A DNA stretch of 64,000 bases from Prosapia bicincta. Taxonomy: Eukaryota; Arthropoda; Insecta; Hemiptera; Cercopidae. This document shows, piece by piece, positions 1 through 10,115 of the stretch (within the stretch, counting starts at the first letter, position 1; each line of letters starts with the position of its first letter). The stretch is taken from contig JBAIZL010000010.1 in the NCBI GenBank assembly GCA_036971475.1, positions 6,890,131-6,954,130 on the forward strand. The letters run 5' to 3'. The position numbers and the translations under genes were made by a program. The notes beneath the pieces were generated by a model. The model worked only from the letters and a program-made list of their open reading frames with translations. It had not been told where the DNA came from and did not search any database.

Positions 1-680
1 AAGTTTATTTGTTTATGTATACATATAACATTTCAAGTTTCGATATCATAGTTACCATCGTCATAGGAAATATGAAAAATAACTAGCGGGAGTTATAGAA
101 AGTAAAACGTACATATTGTATGTGGAAGTTGAGCGATTGTATCTTTAGTTAAGAAAATAGTCTTTTTAAAACTATTTGAAGGAGGAGCTAAGTTTAAATT
201 CAAGATTTACTGTCATCAAGTACCTATGTAATAATTACTAAATGATAAATATACAAAAACACAACTAACGGTAAAACAAACAACGTGTATAATTACGACC
301 CAATTTTAAAGCGCAATATCGTGAGGGATACAGTTCTATTATTAGGCAGAAATTCTTTTTAATTTTCAATTCCCCAAAGTACATTTATTTCATTTCCATG
401 TGTTGTAGGCAATATTATCTTGTGTTTACAATTGACTATCGTGGCGTGTTAAAATAGTATTCAAATGACCCATGTTGTTCGCTGAATGAAATTACAATAT
501 TAAATCATAAATTGCTGCAATGTTGTATATTTGTTGATTCAAATCTGATGGATGAATTTGGTTGACCCACTGCTTTCCCCCAATTTGGTGGAAACGTTCC
601 TTTAATGAGAATACTCAGATATCATGCATACCATTTGAAAGTTTCACTTTAAGGAAGGTTTTCCTTCTGATCACCCAGAC
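1..680. repeat. Left flank of duplicated locus, unit A
   Basis: AT-rich sequence that matches 30241-30926 closely by eye, with scattered substitutions and a few small indels. Landmarks shared by both copies include ACTAGCGGGAGTTATAGAAA, GAAGGAGGAGCTAAGTTTAA and ACCCAATTTTAAAGCGCAAT. No coding frame is recognisable. The match starts at the first base of the window, so the true left edge of the duplication is not visible. The 113 bp satellite-related repeats begin immediately to the right, in the same position as in unit B. Confidence 0.85.
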
Positions 681-1295
681 TGCCATCCTGAGACTCCTTC
701 CGAGTCCGTGCAACAGTGAAATGTAACCTGTTTCTTTTACTTTACTACATTGACTCATACCTTTTTAAATATCAATCCCCAGGTTTCCTTCCTGAGGCAT
801 GTACAGACATCATTCCAGTCTTTGTCACAGTGGTCTGTAACCGGTTACTTTACCTTACTAAATTTACTCGTATTCCCAAGAGCGCAATCCTCTAGATTGC
901 CTTACTGACACATGTACATACGTCATACGAGCCCGTGTCTCAGTGAACAGTAACAGGTTACTTTACTTACTCGTAATCCTAAAAACACAAGCACAATCCC
1001 CCAGATTGCCTTTTACAAACAAGTACAGACTCCCTCCGAGCCCATGTAATAATGAACTGTAACCGGTTACTTCACGTTACTAAACTTACTCATACCTTTC
1101 AGAATATCAATTACCCAGATTGCTACCCTGCCGCAACTATAGACGTCATACGAGCTCGTGTCACAGTGAACTGTAACCGGTTACTTTACCTTACTAAATT
1201 TACTCTCACCCTTTATAGTCAATCTATCAGATTGCCTTCCTGACACATGTACAGGCATAATGCGAACCCGTGTCACAGTTAAGCCCTCTTTAAAT
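681..1295 (+). repeat. Short degenerate array of the 113 bp satellite family (unit A)
   Basis: About six diverged copies, spaced about 112 bp, start near 682, 784, 897, 1007, 1120 and 1231 at versions of GATTGCCTTCCTGAGGCATG. Each continues through the equivalents of CGAGCCC, GTCACAGTGGTCTGTAAC, GGTTACTTTAC and TTACTAAAYTTACTC seen in the large array at 30.9-62.2 kb. They differ from each other far more than monomers in the big array do. Three copies carry a perfect GTAACCGGTTAC palindrome (837-848, 1059-1070, 1173-1184), which is absent from the common monomers of the expanded array. This looks like an unexpanded remnant of the ancestral repeat cluster. Confidence 0.85.
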
Positions 1296-1419
1296 CCACG
1301 TAACTGTGCAGAACTTCTTTGACGTTCACTTTGCTCCCTCAAACTTAGGTCAGGTATTTAAACACTTTTGTCATCGACGAGTTGTACAAAAATGGTTACA
1401 AATTGGAATAAATTTTTAA

Positions 1420-1565
1420 AACAAATCAAGAGTTTATTTTACTAAAATACGGATAACGTTAGAACGTCATTATTATAGATTTTCGGATGATATTGTTACA
1501 GATCCAGTTCTGAGCAGCCGGTGGAGCACCATACGTCACAACAGTAGACAGTGGAACTACGTCTG
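1420..1565 (+). other. Exon-like conserved block ending at a strong 5' splice-site match
   Basis: The block is nearly identical to unit B (about 62590-62733), with only a handful of substitutions. It ends at TCTG|GTAAGTG, a near-consensus donor with GT at 1566-1567; unit B has ACTG|GTAAGTG with GT at 62734-62735. Divergence rises sharply just after the GT in both copies, as expected if the block were an exon and the rest an intron. A similar but weaker stretch occurs near 29876-29915. The block has no long open frame, so if transcribed it would more likely be untranslated leader. This is inference from splice-like edges and conservation only. Confidence 0.25.
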
Positions 1566-2650
1566 GTAAGTGAAACATTCTCCTATTTTTGCGTACCTCA
1601 TGATCAATATATTCATGTATTAATTATACCTAATAATTTCTACCCCTCTATGTTCTTCTACACTAGCGTTGAAAGGTACAAACACCTGTTTTCGCCGCTG
1701 GAGAGTAGATCTACATCAGGTTCTCGACCCTGCCCACGCGAGCCATGAACCTCTCTAGCAGGAGTTTCTTCACTGCCTTCCTACCCATATTCATAATTAT
1801 ATGTTAATCATCTTCTTGCAACTGCAATAAAAAGAAATCCTTTACGGTCTACAATATTTTACTATCCATAATTTATTCAGCCCTTTTCCCTGTGTATCAC
1901 AAATGTAGGCACCTCTATACGGATCTTAAAACAGTCCAGGTTAAAAAGACGTCATTTTTACGTTGGGAATGTAAAATTGAGAAAAAAATTTTGTTTTTTG
2001 GGAATTGTTTTCTTTTGGTAGGAAAATGGTTTTGTTGCCGATGTAAAACAAGTTCTATGAACGTTTACTGTTTCAAGAGATCCAAAAAGAATTATTGTCG
2101 CAGATGATCAGTAAGATGCAGACTAAAATTAACCAAATTCATGGTTAAACGTCTTAAAATTTACTTAATAAAACAACTTTGCAAATAAACAGATTTTTAT
2201 CTCGTGGTCGTTAACATATTTCTCAAATTTGAGTTGACAATAATTTCACAGTGAGATTTTTTTTTTAAATCCAAATTTATTTAAACAAAGTTATTTATTA
2301 GGGAGTATTTTTGAAATAAGTTTCTTTTTACCCTTCTCTTAATAAAATACCATCTTAGAACCAGTTTTAATGCATGTGTACCCGCATATACCTCGCATTC
2401 TATCTTTCTTCATTTCAAGTTCCTTTCTTCATTTTCATTCGATTTCTCGGATAATGATCTTTCTTCGTTGCTTTTGAAACGGTTTTTAAAAATGTAAAAA
2501 CAAGGCCGTTGATACAACAGAAGTTGTGGGCTGCAGATATAGTGTTTAGTATTTATTTTTTATGGTTTCAGAAAGTTTAGTTTACGGAAGTAACTGTAAA
2601 TCTTCTGCAAATAAACTTTGAGCCTTGCACTCTGTTTGCATTTCAGTTTA

Positions 2651-2776
2651 ATGAAAAACAAACAAGCCGGGGGCAGCAATGGTACCGGCATAGCTGGGAG
2701 CAACCTTCCTGAAGTAACCGGATCTCTAAGTTGTAACAAAGTTCCTAAGTTAAATGATTATATTCACTTTAGCTGA
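2651..2776 (+). CDS. Candidate 41-codon ORF after an acceptor-like site (unit A copy)
   Basis: An ATG at 2651 follows TTTGCATTTCAG, a good 3' splice acceptor match with AG at 2645-2646. The frame runs 41 codons to TGA at 2774-2776. The predicted peptide starts MKNKQAGGSNGTG and is rich in Gly, Asn and Lys; I do not recognise it. It has no signal peptide or membrane segment. The local composition is clearly richer in GC than the surroundings. The same frame, acceptor and stop are kept at 63791-63916. Only two positions differ, and both change an amino acid (Ile to Lys at residue 14, Asn to Lys at residue 29), so the conservation fits recent duplication as well as function. It could be the start of a larger spliced protein, or simply non-coding. 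Confidence 0.15.
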   Translation: MKNKQAGGSNGTGIAGSNLPEVTGSLSCNKVPKLNDYIHFS

Positions 2777-2860
2777 GAACTGTTTAAGTTGGAAGTAAAA
2801 TATTCATGCTTCTATATAGATTTACTTGTGCGCTGCGCCGCATACATAATAGCATATTTG

Positions 2861-3010
2861 TGCTGTGTATAGCGTGGAACAAAACACTAAAATCCTTCAT
2901 AAATAGAACAAATACAAACATAACAGCTGTAAAGTCTTACCGAGATATGCATCGGTAATACGATAATGTATTCTCAACGTGGGACTAAAGTGGTCTTACA
3001 TTGGTGTTTA
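2861..3010. other. AT-rich spacer, nothing recognised
   Basis: This is presumably still part of the duplicated locus, but the matching part of unit B lies beyond the window. I see no gene, RNA or repeat here. Confidence 0.5.
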
Positions 3011-3014
3011 ACAA

Positions 3015-3440
3015 AATGCAATACTCAGACTTTATTGCTAGAATACACTTGATCTAAAGAATACATTATTCGTCTGGAATGCACCTTATTGTTACAATAC
3101 ACTTTACATCTAGAATGTACTTAATTTTAGAATAAACTTAGGCTTTAGAATGCTCCTTATTTTTAGAGTACCCTCTATTGTTAGAATACACTCTATTTTA
3201 AGAATACACTATACTCTTAAGGTACCTGTTATTGCAAGAATGAACTGTACGCTAGGTTATACGGTATTAATAAAATGCACCCTTTTTTTGAATACATACA
3301 GAAGTTGATATTATGTTAGAATACTATTTATTGCTAAAATGTACTTTATTATTTAAAGAACATTTTTTTTAAACGCTTATTGTTAGAATACCCTATATTT
3401 TTAGAATACATCTTATTGTTAGAATACACTTTATGGTGTA
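3015..3440 (+). repeat. Degenerate approximately 20 bp tandem repeat
   Basis: Some twenty loosely spaced units resemble TTATTGTTAGAATACACT, with variants AGAATGCACC, AGAATAAACT and AGAATACCCT. Spacing is mostly 18-22 bp, and the units are too diverged to keep a fixed period. All frames contain stops. It looks like an old minisatellite. Confidence 0.65.
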
Positions 3441-3699
3441 AATAGCCTATCTAAAATTATTTAGCATAACCGTTGCTAATCCTGACTGATTTGAACTCTA
3501 CTCACCTGGAGATTTTCGGGTAACCGTCATCTAGGAATGTAAAACCTAGACCCGTAGCAATGAATACTTGCTCTGACCACTATCCTCACACCTCTTCATT
3601 TTTATTTAATATTATCTACTTCCTGACAGATTTTAGATATTTTTTTTAATGTAATGTAATGGGTAAACATTATTTTTATGTATGTAATACTATTTAGCA

Positions 3700-4440
3700 C
3701 GTATAGATTTTAGTGGTATGCTCGCATTTTATCTAACGTTATCTATTAAAGAATTATGCATGTTTAAACTTAAGATGTATTGACTCTAAATACTGCAAAA
3801 TGAACGTGCATTTCCTCAAACCGTACAAGGTACGATGTTCAGTGTGTTACATCTTGTTCTCCTTCAAATAATGAATGTAGTTGTGTACAGAGAAAACGTT
3901 TGTAAAGTTGTTGCATTTTTTCTAAGAAAATTGTGTGAACTATATAACCTATGGGTTTTCGACAATATCTTCAAAAAATGCAATTCTCATTTAAATAGCC
4001 GATATAACGTAGAATATATCACAGATTCTGGTTGTGTGCACGGATTTTATCTAATAGTATTTCATAAAGAGTTATCCATGTTTAGAGGTTTATTTGTGTT
4101 GGCTCTAAATACTACAAGACGAACGTGTATTTTCCCCAAACCATATGATAAACTCCTATGACGTATAAACTCCTATGACGTATAAACTCCTATGACGTAT
4201 AAACTCCTATGACGTATAAACTCCTATGGTATGATGATCGGTGTCCTCTAATGACTCCTAAATGTAATAATATACAGAGAAAGCCATTTTGTATATTGTA
4301 TTTGTAAATATTTCTTATTTTTGCTGATACAAATGCATGAACTATTATATTTATGGGCATTTGCGAATATCTACAAACAATTTAATACCTATTTAAATAG
4401 CTTAAATAACGTAGAATATCTAATAGATTCTGATGGCGTG
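3700..4440 (+). repeat. Two-copy tandem duplication, 320-390 bp period
   Basis: Landmarks repeat in order: CTCTAAATACT at about 3785 and 4105; the ATACAGAGAAA-type segment at about 3885 and 4270; TGAACTAT...TATGGG at about 3935 and 4340; AACGTAGAATAT at about 4005 and 4398. The spacing grows from about 320 to about 390 bp across the 17 bp array inserted in the second copy. The 108-codon open frame across the first copy matches nothing I know, and its equivalent in the second copy is broken. Confidence 0.7.
4148..4228 (+). repeat. 17 bp perfect tandem repeat with TGACGTA sites
   Basis: Five starts of AACTCC at 4151, 4168, 4185, 4202 and 4219 give an exact 17 bp period. The unit is AAACTCCTATGACGTAT, and the last copy is truncated at CCTATGG. 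Four copies contain TGACGTAT, a half-site of the type bound by CREB/ATF proteins. The identity of the copies implies a recent expansion inside the older 320-390 bp duplication. Confidence 0.9.
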
Positions 4441-4477
4441 CAAGGATATTTTTAATGATTATTTTTCAATGATTTAT

Positions 4478-4890
4478 ATCAGTTCCGACCCTTCTTCTAT
4501 ATATCTTGTTGAAATTTTCAGTCGCTAATAAAATACTTTTTATTCATCCACACTAGGTCAAATACATTTTTTTAAACGTTTTGTGGATGGCAGTTGATAA
4601 TTATACAGTTTTTTCAAATAATTATTCATTATTTAAAATTAAATACATAATTTTATTTTTTTAATGAGAGAAAAACGTTTCACAAAAGGGGCAGGGCATG
4701 CTGTATAGTTCTTCCCATTTGGCTGAAAATAAGTGATAACACATGATTTTATAAATCTACTGATTTGGTACTTTATTTATAATAATTATATTTATTTAAT
4801 GTAAAGTGAGGAAAACAAAATTGTTCTTTGTTGACCTAAGTAGGAATTAACTTTAAAACAATTTGTTTACATTACTTTTTATATTGATCT
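4478..4890 (+). repeat. Unclassified interspersed repeat family, copy 1
   Basis: Shares ordered blocks with copies at about 13061-13640 (+), 15375-15775 (-) and 26961-27390 (+). The blocks are TATATCTTGTTNAAATTTTC, ATTCATCCACTCAAG (here ATTCATCCACACTAGG), GTGGATGGCACTTGATG, GAGAAAACGTTTTCACA, CCCATTTGGCTNAAAATAA, GATAACATATGATT, ACTTTATTTATAATA and CCTAAGTAGGAATTNACTTT. This copy lacks the AACAGCTG pair found in the others. There is no open frame, and I found no clear terminal inverted repeats or target-site duplication. It is probably a non-autonomous element or the tail of a larger one. Confidence 0.75.
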
Positions 4891-7590
4891 TTTTTCTACG
4901 GTACGTTTTATGTTACGAACAACAAACATAAATGAAATGTAAAATATATGAAGATTGTATTTAAGTTCACGTCGATTAAATATATTCCTTGTCAAAAAAT
5001 TCTAATAACTTTACTCTGTTATTTTATCCTATCTGGATTAGGTACTGAATATTTTGTAATTGAAAATAAATAAAAATGTGATCATTATATAAAACCTGTA
5101 ATATGCATTGTGTTTCTCGTGGAGGTTTAGTACAGTATGATATTTGTGTTTGAATAGCCTTATGTTTTAGTAGGTTGTGATGTCTTATATGAGGTTGTGC
5201 CTTTACTTTATTGTTTGTGCAGTATACAGTATATTACGGATGTGAGTGTATATACAGTTTGTCATATGGTGCAGTGTATTTGTATTGTGGTACACTGTAG
5301 CTATTGCAACACATATGGATAGTTTTGACAATTTTCAATTTTGTATTGTTGTAGAAACTAGTTTGAACAAGTTGTTGTCCGTTTGTCGATATACCACAGG
5401 ATATTTATGGTATAAAATTGAAAGGGAGTTGGAGAATGAGAGAGGGAGGGAGATATGGTAGAGGGAGAGCAGGGAAAGGGACATGAGCAATATAGAATAC
5501 TTGACTATAGCTTCAACAGTTTTGTATTATGTTGAACAAAGATGACGTATAGGCAGCAAACACCACGCTGATGTATTTGTATGAACAACCAACAAAAGGC
5601 CAAGTAACAGATTTATGTTGCACAAGTTTATCGTTCATTGGCCTCTCTCTTACTTAGAGCTTCAATGTATAACGGTTTACGTTTTTATTTAAGACTTAAT
5701 TTATACCTTTAGAATCTTCAACGAAATGTTCTGTAAACGTACAACGGGTTATCAATTAATCTAAAAGGCGCATTTGTCTAGAAAAACGTAGACTCCGTCT
5801 GTTTACCGGATCCCCATTGATTTGCCTTAAGGTGCTCATATTTCGTCTCCTTTATCTGTTACCACTATTTACTCCCTCACTTTGACTTTTATACTTTTAT
5901 AAATTTAAGAATTGATAACATATCACTTAAAAATAAAGTTACTAACGGCGAAAATAGTCTCTAAAGCTTTATGAAAATAAAACCAAATAAATACGACAAT
6001 TTCTAACGATTACAAATGCATTGATGACTCTTAACAGAAAATGTCTTCAATTTCATAGAATTGAGGGAAATAAAATCATTCAATTTGTATAGTCTATTCT
6101 GCAAGTCCAACTTCTTACCCTAAGCTTCTATTACTAAAGTCAGTTCAGTTGAAGTTTACTAATTTTAAAAAGTTTGGATTGACATTCTAGAAAACAATAC
6201 CTCTGCTTTGTGGCATCTACTTTCTTCACGCTATGACGTCACTGTTCCTAAGCAGGTCTTGCAATACATTGCACGAAATATTAAGGTTTGAGAAATGTAG
6301 AATAAATTAAGCTGAGACTTGAGCAACAATTGAGTCTGAGCAATGGACGATCAAAGTTATTGTGGAGATCAAAGGACGCGTGCCTGGAGATGGATTTTAA
6401 CGACACAATACTATTTCCTTCAACGTAGATACAGGTGCATGTTCGCACATGCGTGATTGCGTGTGAGCGCGCTTGTGTGTAGAAAGCTCATTAGGTGAGC
6501 AAGAATAAAAGATAAAAATAGGTTTAAAAATAGGTTCTATATAAATGGAACACGCCACACTTGTTGTGTTGTGACCTTAACGCCGTTTTGGGGGTTAGCA
6601 ATAACATATGTTCCAGTTTTTCAACTGCTCTAAAGTTATGTTGGAAACGCAAGGCCTTGTAGTTACTCCATCGTGAGAAAAGCAAGCCTCTTATAAATTT
6701 AAATTAAATGAATAAACAACCAAAAACCTTCTGTATAATTAATTTCAGGACATTTTGTAAGTTGAGACAATGCGGATATACAAATCCACCCTCCCATCTG
6801 TCCGCGTATTGTCTACAACTAACAAAGAGTTTTTGTATTACTATAGTTATTTCGATCCAATTAAAATTCTCGTTAAAACGACCGCCTCGTTGATTGACAC
6901 TGGCGCTACGTAATGTGTCTAAAGACATTACAATACAAATAGTCTGATAATTGAAACCGACAAGCTAAGTGACATTAATACCAATGCGCGATAATTATAA
7001 TGAAAATATATTAAAGACAAATAAAAATTATGATTTGTGTTGTTATCTACAAGTGTTTAAAATATGGGTTTAACAATATGATTTGATTCTTGTTAAGAAA
7101 ATAGAATGGCGATAATAAAGTCTTCCGGTAATGAAAAGAAGAGAGAATAAAACTCTACCATTTAGTGAGATCTTAGCGGTAATCTAAGGTGTTAAAGGAC
7201 ACTTATAGTCAGAGAGAAAGGTTGGTACATGACCGGAGTTGCACCCTGATCCTTGTCAAGCTTATGGGTAATTGGTGGCTGCGCGATCTACATACTCTTT
7301 CAAATCCGCGACACAAACACAACACGAACTCATTCAGAGAGCTTCATCTATCTCCGTTTTCATACAACCTTTACTAATGTCCAGTGTTTCTTTATGAAGC
7401 AATAAACATGCATTAATTAAACAGTTTTCCTCGTTCGCATTGTGAAGGACTATTTCGGTCCTCCAAGTTAAAGACGGGCGAAATAACATATCCAGCTATC
7501 AAACAACCTTGTCTATTTAAACACCGTATCTCAAGTCTAGTTTATGCTGTAACAAGATGTAAAACCAGAGGCACGACTTTCTCTTTTCTC
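4891..7590. other. AT-rich unique spacer
   Basis: No gene is recognised; the open frames of 60-75 codons show no known motif. There is a purine-rich run at about 5420-5480, a full TGACGTCA at 6234-6241, and a short alternating GC/TG-rich stretch near 6435-6480. Confidence 0.5.
6234..6241. promoter_or_regulatory. Full CRE-type palindrome TGACGTCA
   Basis: This is an exact match to the CREB/ATF full site. It is one of five in the non-satellite part of the window; the others are at 14682, 16185, 22970 and 63096. No promoter is evident next to it, so function is unproven. Confidence 0.3.
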
Positions 7591-7591
7591 C

Positions 7592-8375
7592 TTAAGTGAT
7601 ATTTGTGTCAAGTAATCATTAGAAGAGACACTAGGGGAAATTTATGTCAAATAATCATTAGGGGAAACACTTAATGGGATTTATCGCAAATAATTATTAG
7701 GGGAGACACTTGATGGAACTTATGTCAACTAGCTAATAGGTGAGACACCTGATGGGATTTATGTCAAATAATTATTAGGAGAGACACTTGAAAGGAATAA
7801 TGTCAAATAATTAATAGGGGAGACACTTGATGGGATTTATTTCAAACAATTATTAGGGAAATTATGATGCCATTTATGTTAAATGATTATTAGGGGAGAC
7901 ACTTGATGGGATTTATGTCAAATAATCATTAGGGGAGACACTTGATGGGAGTTATGTCGAATAATCATTAGTCGAGACACTTGATAGGATTTATTTCAAA
8001 TAATCATTAAGTGAGACATCTGATAGGATTTATGTCAAATACTCATTAGGGGAAACACTTGATGTTTTTATGTCAATTAAATATTAGGGGAGAAAGTTAA
8101 ATGGGATTTATGTCAATTAATTATTAGGAGAGACACTTTATAGGATATATGTCAAATTACTATTAGGGGAGACACTTGATGGGGCTTATTACAAATAATT
8201 ATTAGGAGAGAAACTTGATGGGATTTATGTCAAATAATCATTAGGGGATACACTTGATAGGATTTATGTCAAATATTTACTACGAGGGACACGTGATGGG
8301 ATTTATGTCAAATAATTATTATGGGAGATACTTAAAGAGATTTATGTAATTAAACTAGTAGGGGATAATCTTGGG
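7592..8375 (+). repeat. 39 bp minisatellite, about 20 copies
   Basis: The anchor GAGAC(ACTTGATGG) recurs every 39 bp, for example at 7896, 7935 and 7974. It is followed by GATTTATGTCAAATAATTAT and TAGGGGA. Copies carry frequent point changes and a few 1-2 bp indels. Although 39 is a multiple of three, every plus-strand frame of the consensus holds a stop, so it does not encode a repeat protein. The array ends just upstream of the Copia-like relict at 8409. Confidence 0.9.
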
Positions 8376-8408
8376 GATATTGATATAACTTAATCACACA
8401 AGGGGAGT

Positions 8409-8834
8409 TTGCTGTTCTTAACCTTAACTTTCCTGACGATACAAAACCTAATAACATCGCGTTTCGGAGCATTTATTACAATTTACAATATTACGATCAC
8501 TTTATTGTTAATGGCCTTATTTTATCACCTAATAAAAAGTAATTTAGGATTATTAGTGTTTATGTTAGGAGAAACCTATGGTACATTTATAGATAAATTT
8601 ACTTCTAATGGGAATTCATTCTATGGGCCAAATAAAATCTATTGTTTTCTCGTTTTTTTTTATAATTGTAAATGTTTTATTCTCTATCTCCACTATTCGT
8701 ATATATATGACTACATTGCCTTTCCTAATTTTATAACATTATTCTTCGATGACGCGTCTCGAAAATACTCCATTATCAAAACTTTAAACTTTACTAAAGT
8801 ACAGTTTTTTGTTAAACAAGCAAATGAAGAATAA
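8409..8834 (+). pseudogene. Possible Copia-type integrase relict
   Basis: An open frame of about 141 codons has no ATG at its start (TTG at 8409) and ends in TAA at 8832-8834. Most of it is hydrophobic AT-rich translation with no match that I recognise. Near the end it reads FITLFFDDASRK (DDASRK at 8748-8765), followed by a Lys/Phe/Glu-rich stretch KVQFFVKQANEE. In Ty1/Copia polyproteins the integrase core has a very similar segment, a hydrophobic strand then DDxSRK, with the first Asp catalytic, followed by a helix ending in Glu. The second Asp and the DNGGE-type motif are not found downstream. If real, this is a short degraded fragment. The likeness rests on about a dozen residues and could be chance. 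Confidence 0.3.
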
Positions 8835-8839
8835 AGTGT

Positions 8840-9236
8840 TGATGTTAGGAAAGCCAGAAGAATGTACGTATACCAATATTTCTAACAGAAATAAAGATTA
8901 TATGAAGAATTTCCCCTCCACATATTTATCATTAAGGTCAAACTTGAGTAACTTTTACAAATCTCTTATGTTTTCATTTGATTAGGATTTTTCGTTCATA
9001 TTTTGACGTCTTGAAATTTCGAAATACGAGTATATGCTTAATAGAATTTTCAGATCATTTCGTATTTTGTTTTGAATTGTATATTTTCTGGCCAGGGAAA
9101 CGCGTAATTAGTTTAAAAACGTGGACGGGGTTGTAAATTGGTTAAATGCCAGTACAGTCTTAATGGTGAGCCACTGGAAAGGTTAATCCGTACGTCCGGA
9201 TGCTGATTCAAGAAATATATAACTAACTCCTGCATG
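8840..9236. other. AT-rich spacer, nothing recognised
   Basis: No gene, repeat or RNA feature is seen. Confidence 0.5.
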
Positions 9237-9238
9237 TT

Positions 9239-9304
9239 TGTGTGTGTGTGTGTGTGTGTGTGTTCGTGTGTGTGTGCGTGTGTGTCCATGCGCGCGCGCG
9301 CATG
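9239..9304. repeat. (TG)n/(CG)n alternating purine-pyrimidine tract
   Basis: A (TG)n run with three interruptions leads into CATG-(CG)5-CATG at 9287-9304, an 18 bp perfect palindrome. The strict purine-pyrimidine alternation favours left-handed Z-DNA. Reverse-strand open frames across it are repeat artefacts (His/Thr runs). Confidence 0.9.
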
Positions 9305-10059
9305 CCTTTGTCCACGGAACATCAAACCACGACAATATCGTAGGAAGCCAAATATTATTTTCTATATTTATAGTTCTCGACTGACCATTAAAAAACTAAT
9401 ACATTAATATAATATGTTTTCTGGAATTTTGTTTAAAAAAATGTAATGGAAAACTACATCACACAGAAAAGGTTTCAAAAAGTAAATAGACGTCACACAG
9501 ATGCCCACACAACAATCTAACCATTTTAAAATCAACAAGTTTTAAATTATGTTTAAACTAAGTGATGCCATTCAAAGGCATTTTATCATCGTAAGGGTCC
9601 TTTTCTTTTCTTGTAGTCTTATTTATGTCAACATAATATTACGTATAATATATTATGCATATACAATAATAGGATATAACTTATCATATTATTCTACATA
9701 TATAATATTAGTTTATGACGTATTTCGGAAACCAGTTACATACATTCAACCACCGAAGGTAAAAACACCATCACACGCTACACCCGTAGCACAAATAGTA
9801 TGTTGTTTTATATTTGTAGAATATCTTACAAAATAGTATAAATTTACACCTCACTACTTCATTAATAATATGCAAATCCACAGCAAACTTAAAAGTGTCT
9901 TATTTCCACCCCTTGGCGACAGGCTGTAGTGAATTGAGGTTAGTTACCTAGTTTATTAACGGCATAATGACACGGAGACTTTTAACGTAATAGTTTGTGC
10001 TTTGTTTAAGTACATCATTTTATAAATTCACTTGAAATGGCTCCGTTTAATAAATATTT

Positions 10060-10063
<4 letters not shown>
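9305..10063. other. AT-rich spacer, nothing recognised
   Basis: A frame at 9549-9836 (95 codons, true ATG) is Ile/Tyr-rich and looks like chance AT-rich translation. No other feature is seen. Confidence 0.5.

Positions 10064-10113
<50 letters not shown>
10064..10113. repeat. (CT)n microsatellite
   Basis: A pure CT run of about 50 bp. Confidence 0.98.

Positions 10114-10115
<2 letters not shown>

Larger units (their letters stand above)
1296..2860. repeat. Right flank of duplicated locus, unit A
   Basis: Matches 62451-64000 along its whole length, and the match continues to the window edge, so its right limit is unknown. Conservation is patchy. Roughly 1420-1565, 1785-1880 and 2480-2860 are almost identical to unit B. 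The stretches 1566-1780 and 1880-2480 carry many substitutions and indels. A possible AATAAA signal lies near 1825. The blocks with exon-like edges inside this region are listed separately. Confidence 0.85.

Noticed and set aside
3835..4161. 108-codon frame as a gene
   Set aside because: It lies in one half of an old tandem duplication whose other half is broken in the same frame, runs into the 17 bp array, and has no recognisable domain.
9113..9325. Reverse-strand His/Thr-rich frame
   Set aside because: Translation of the (TG)n tract; no conserved feature.
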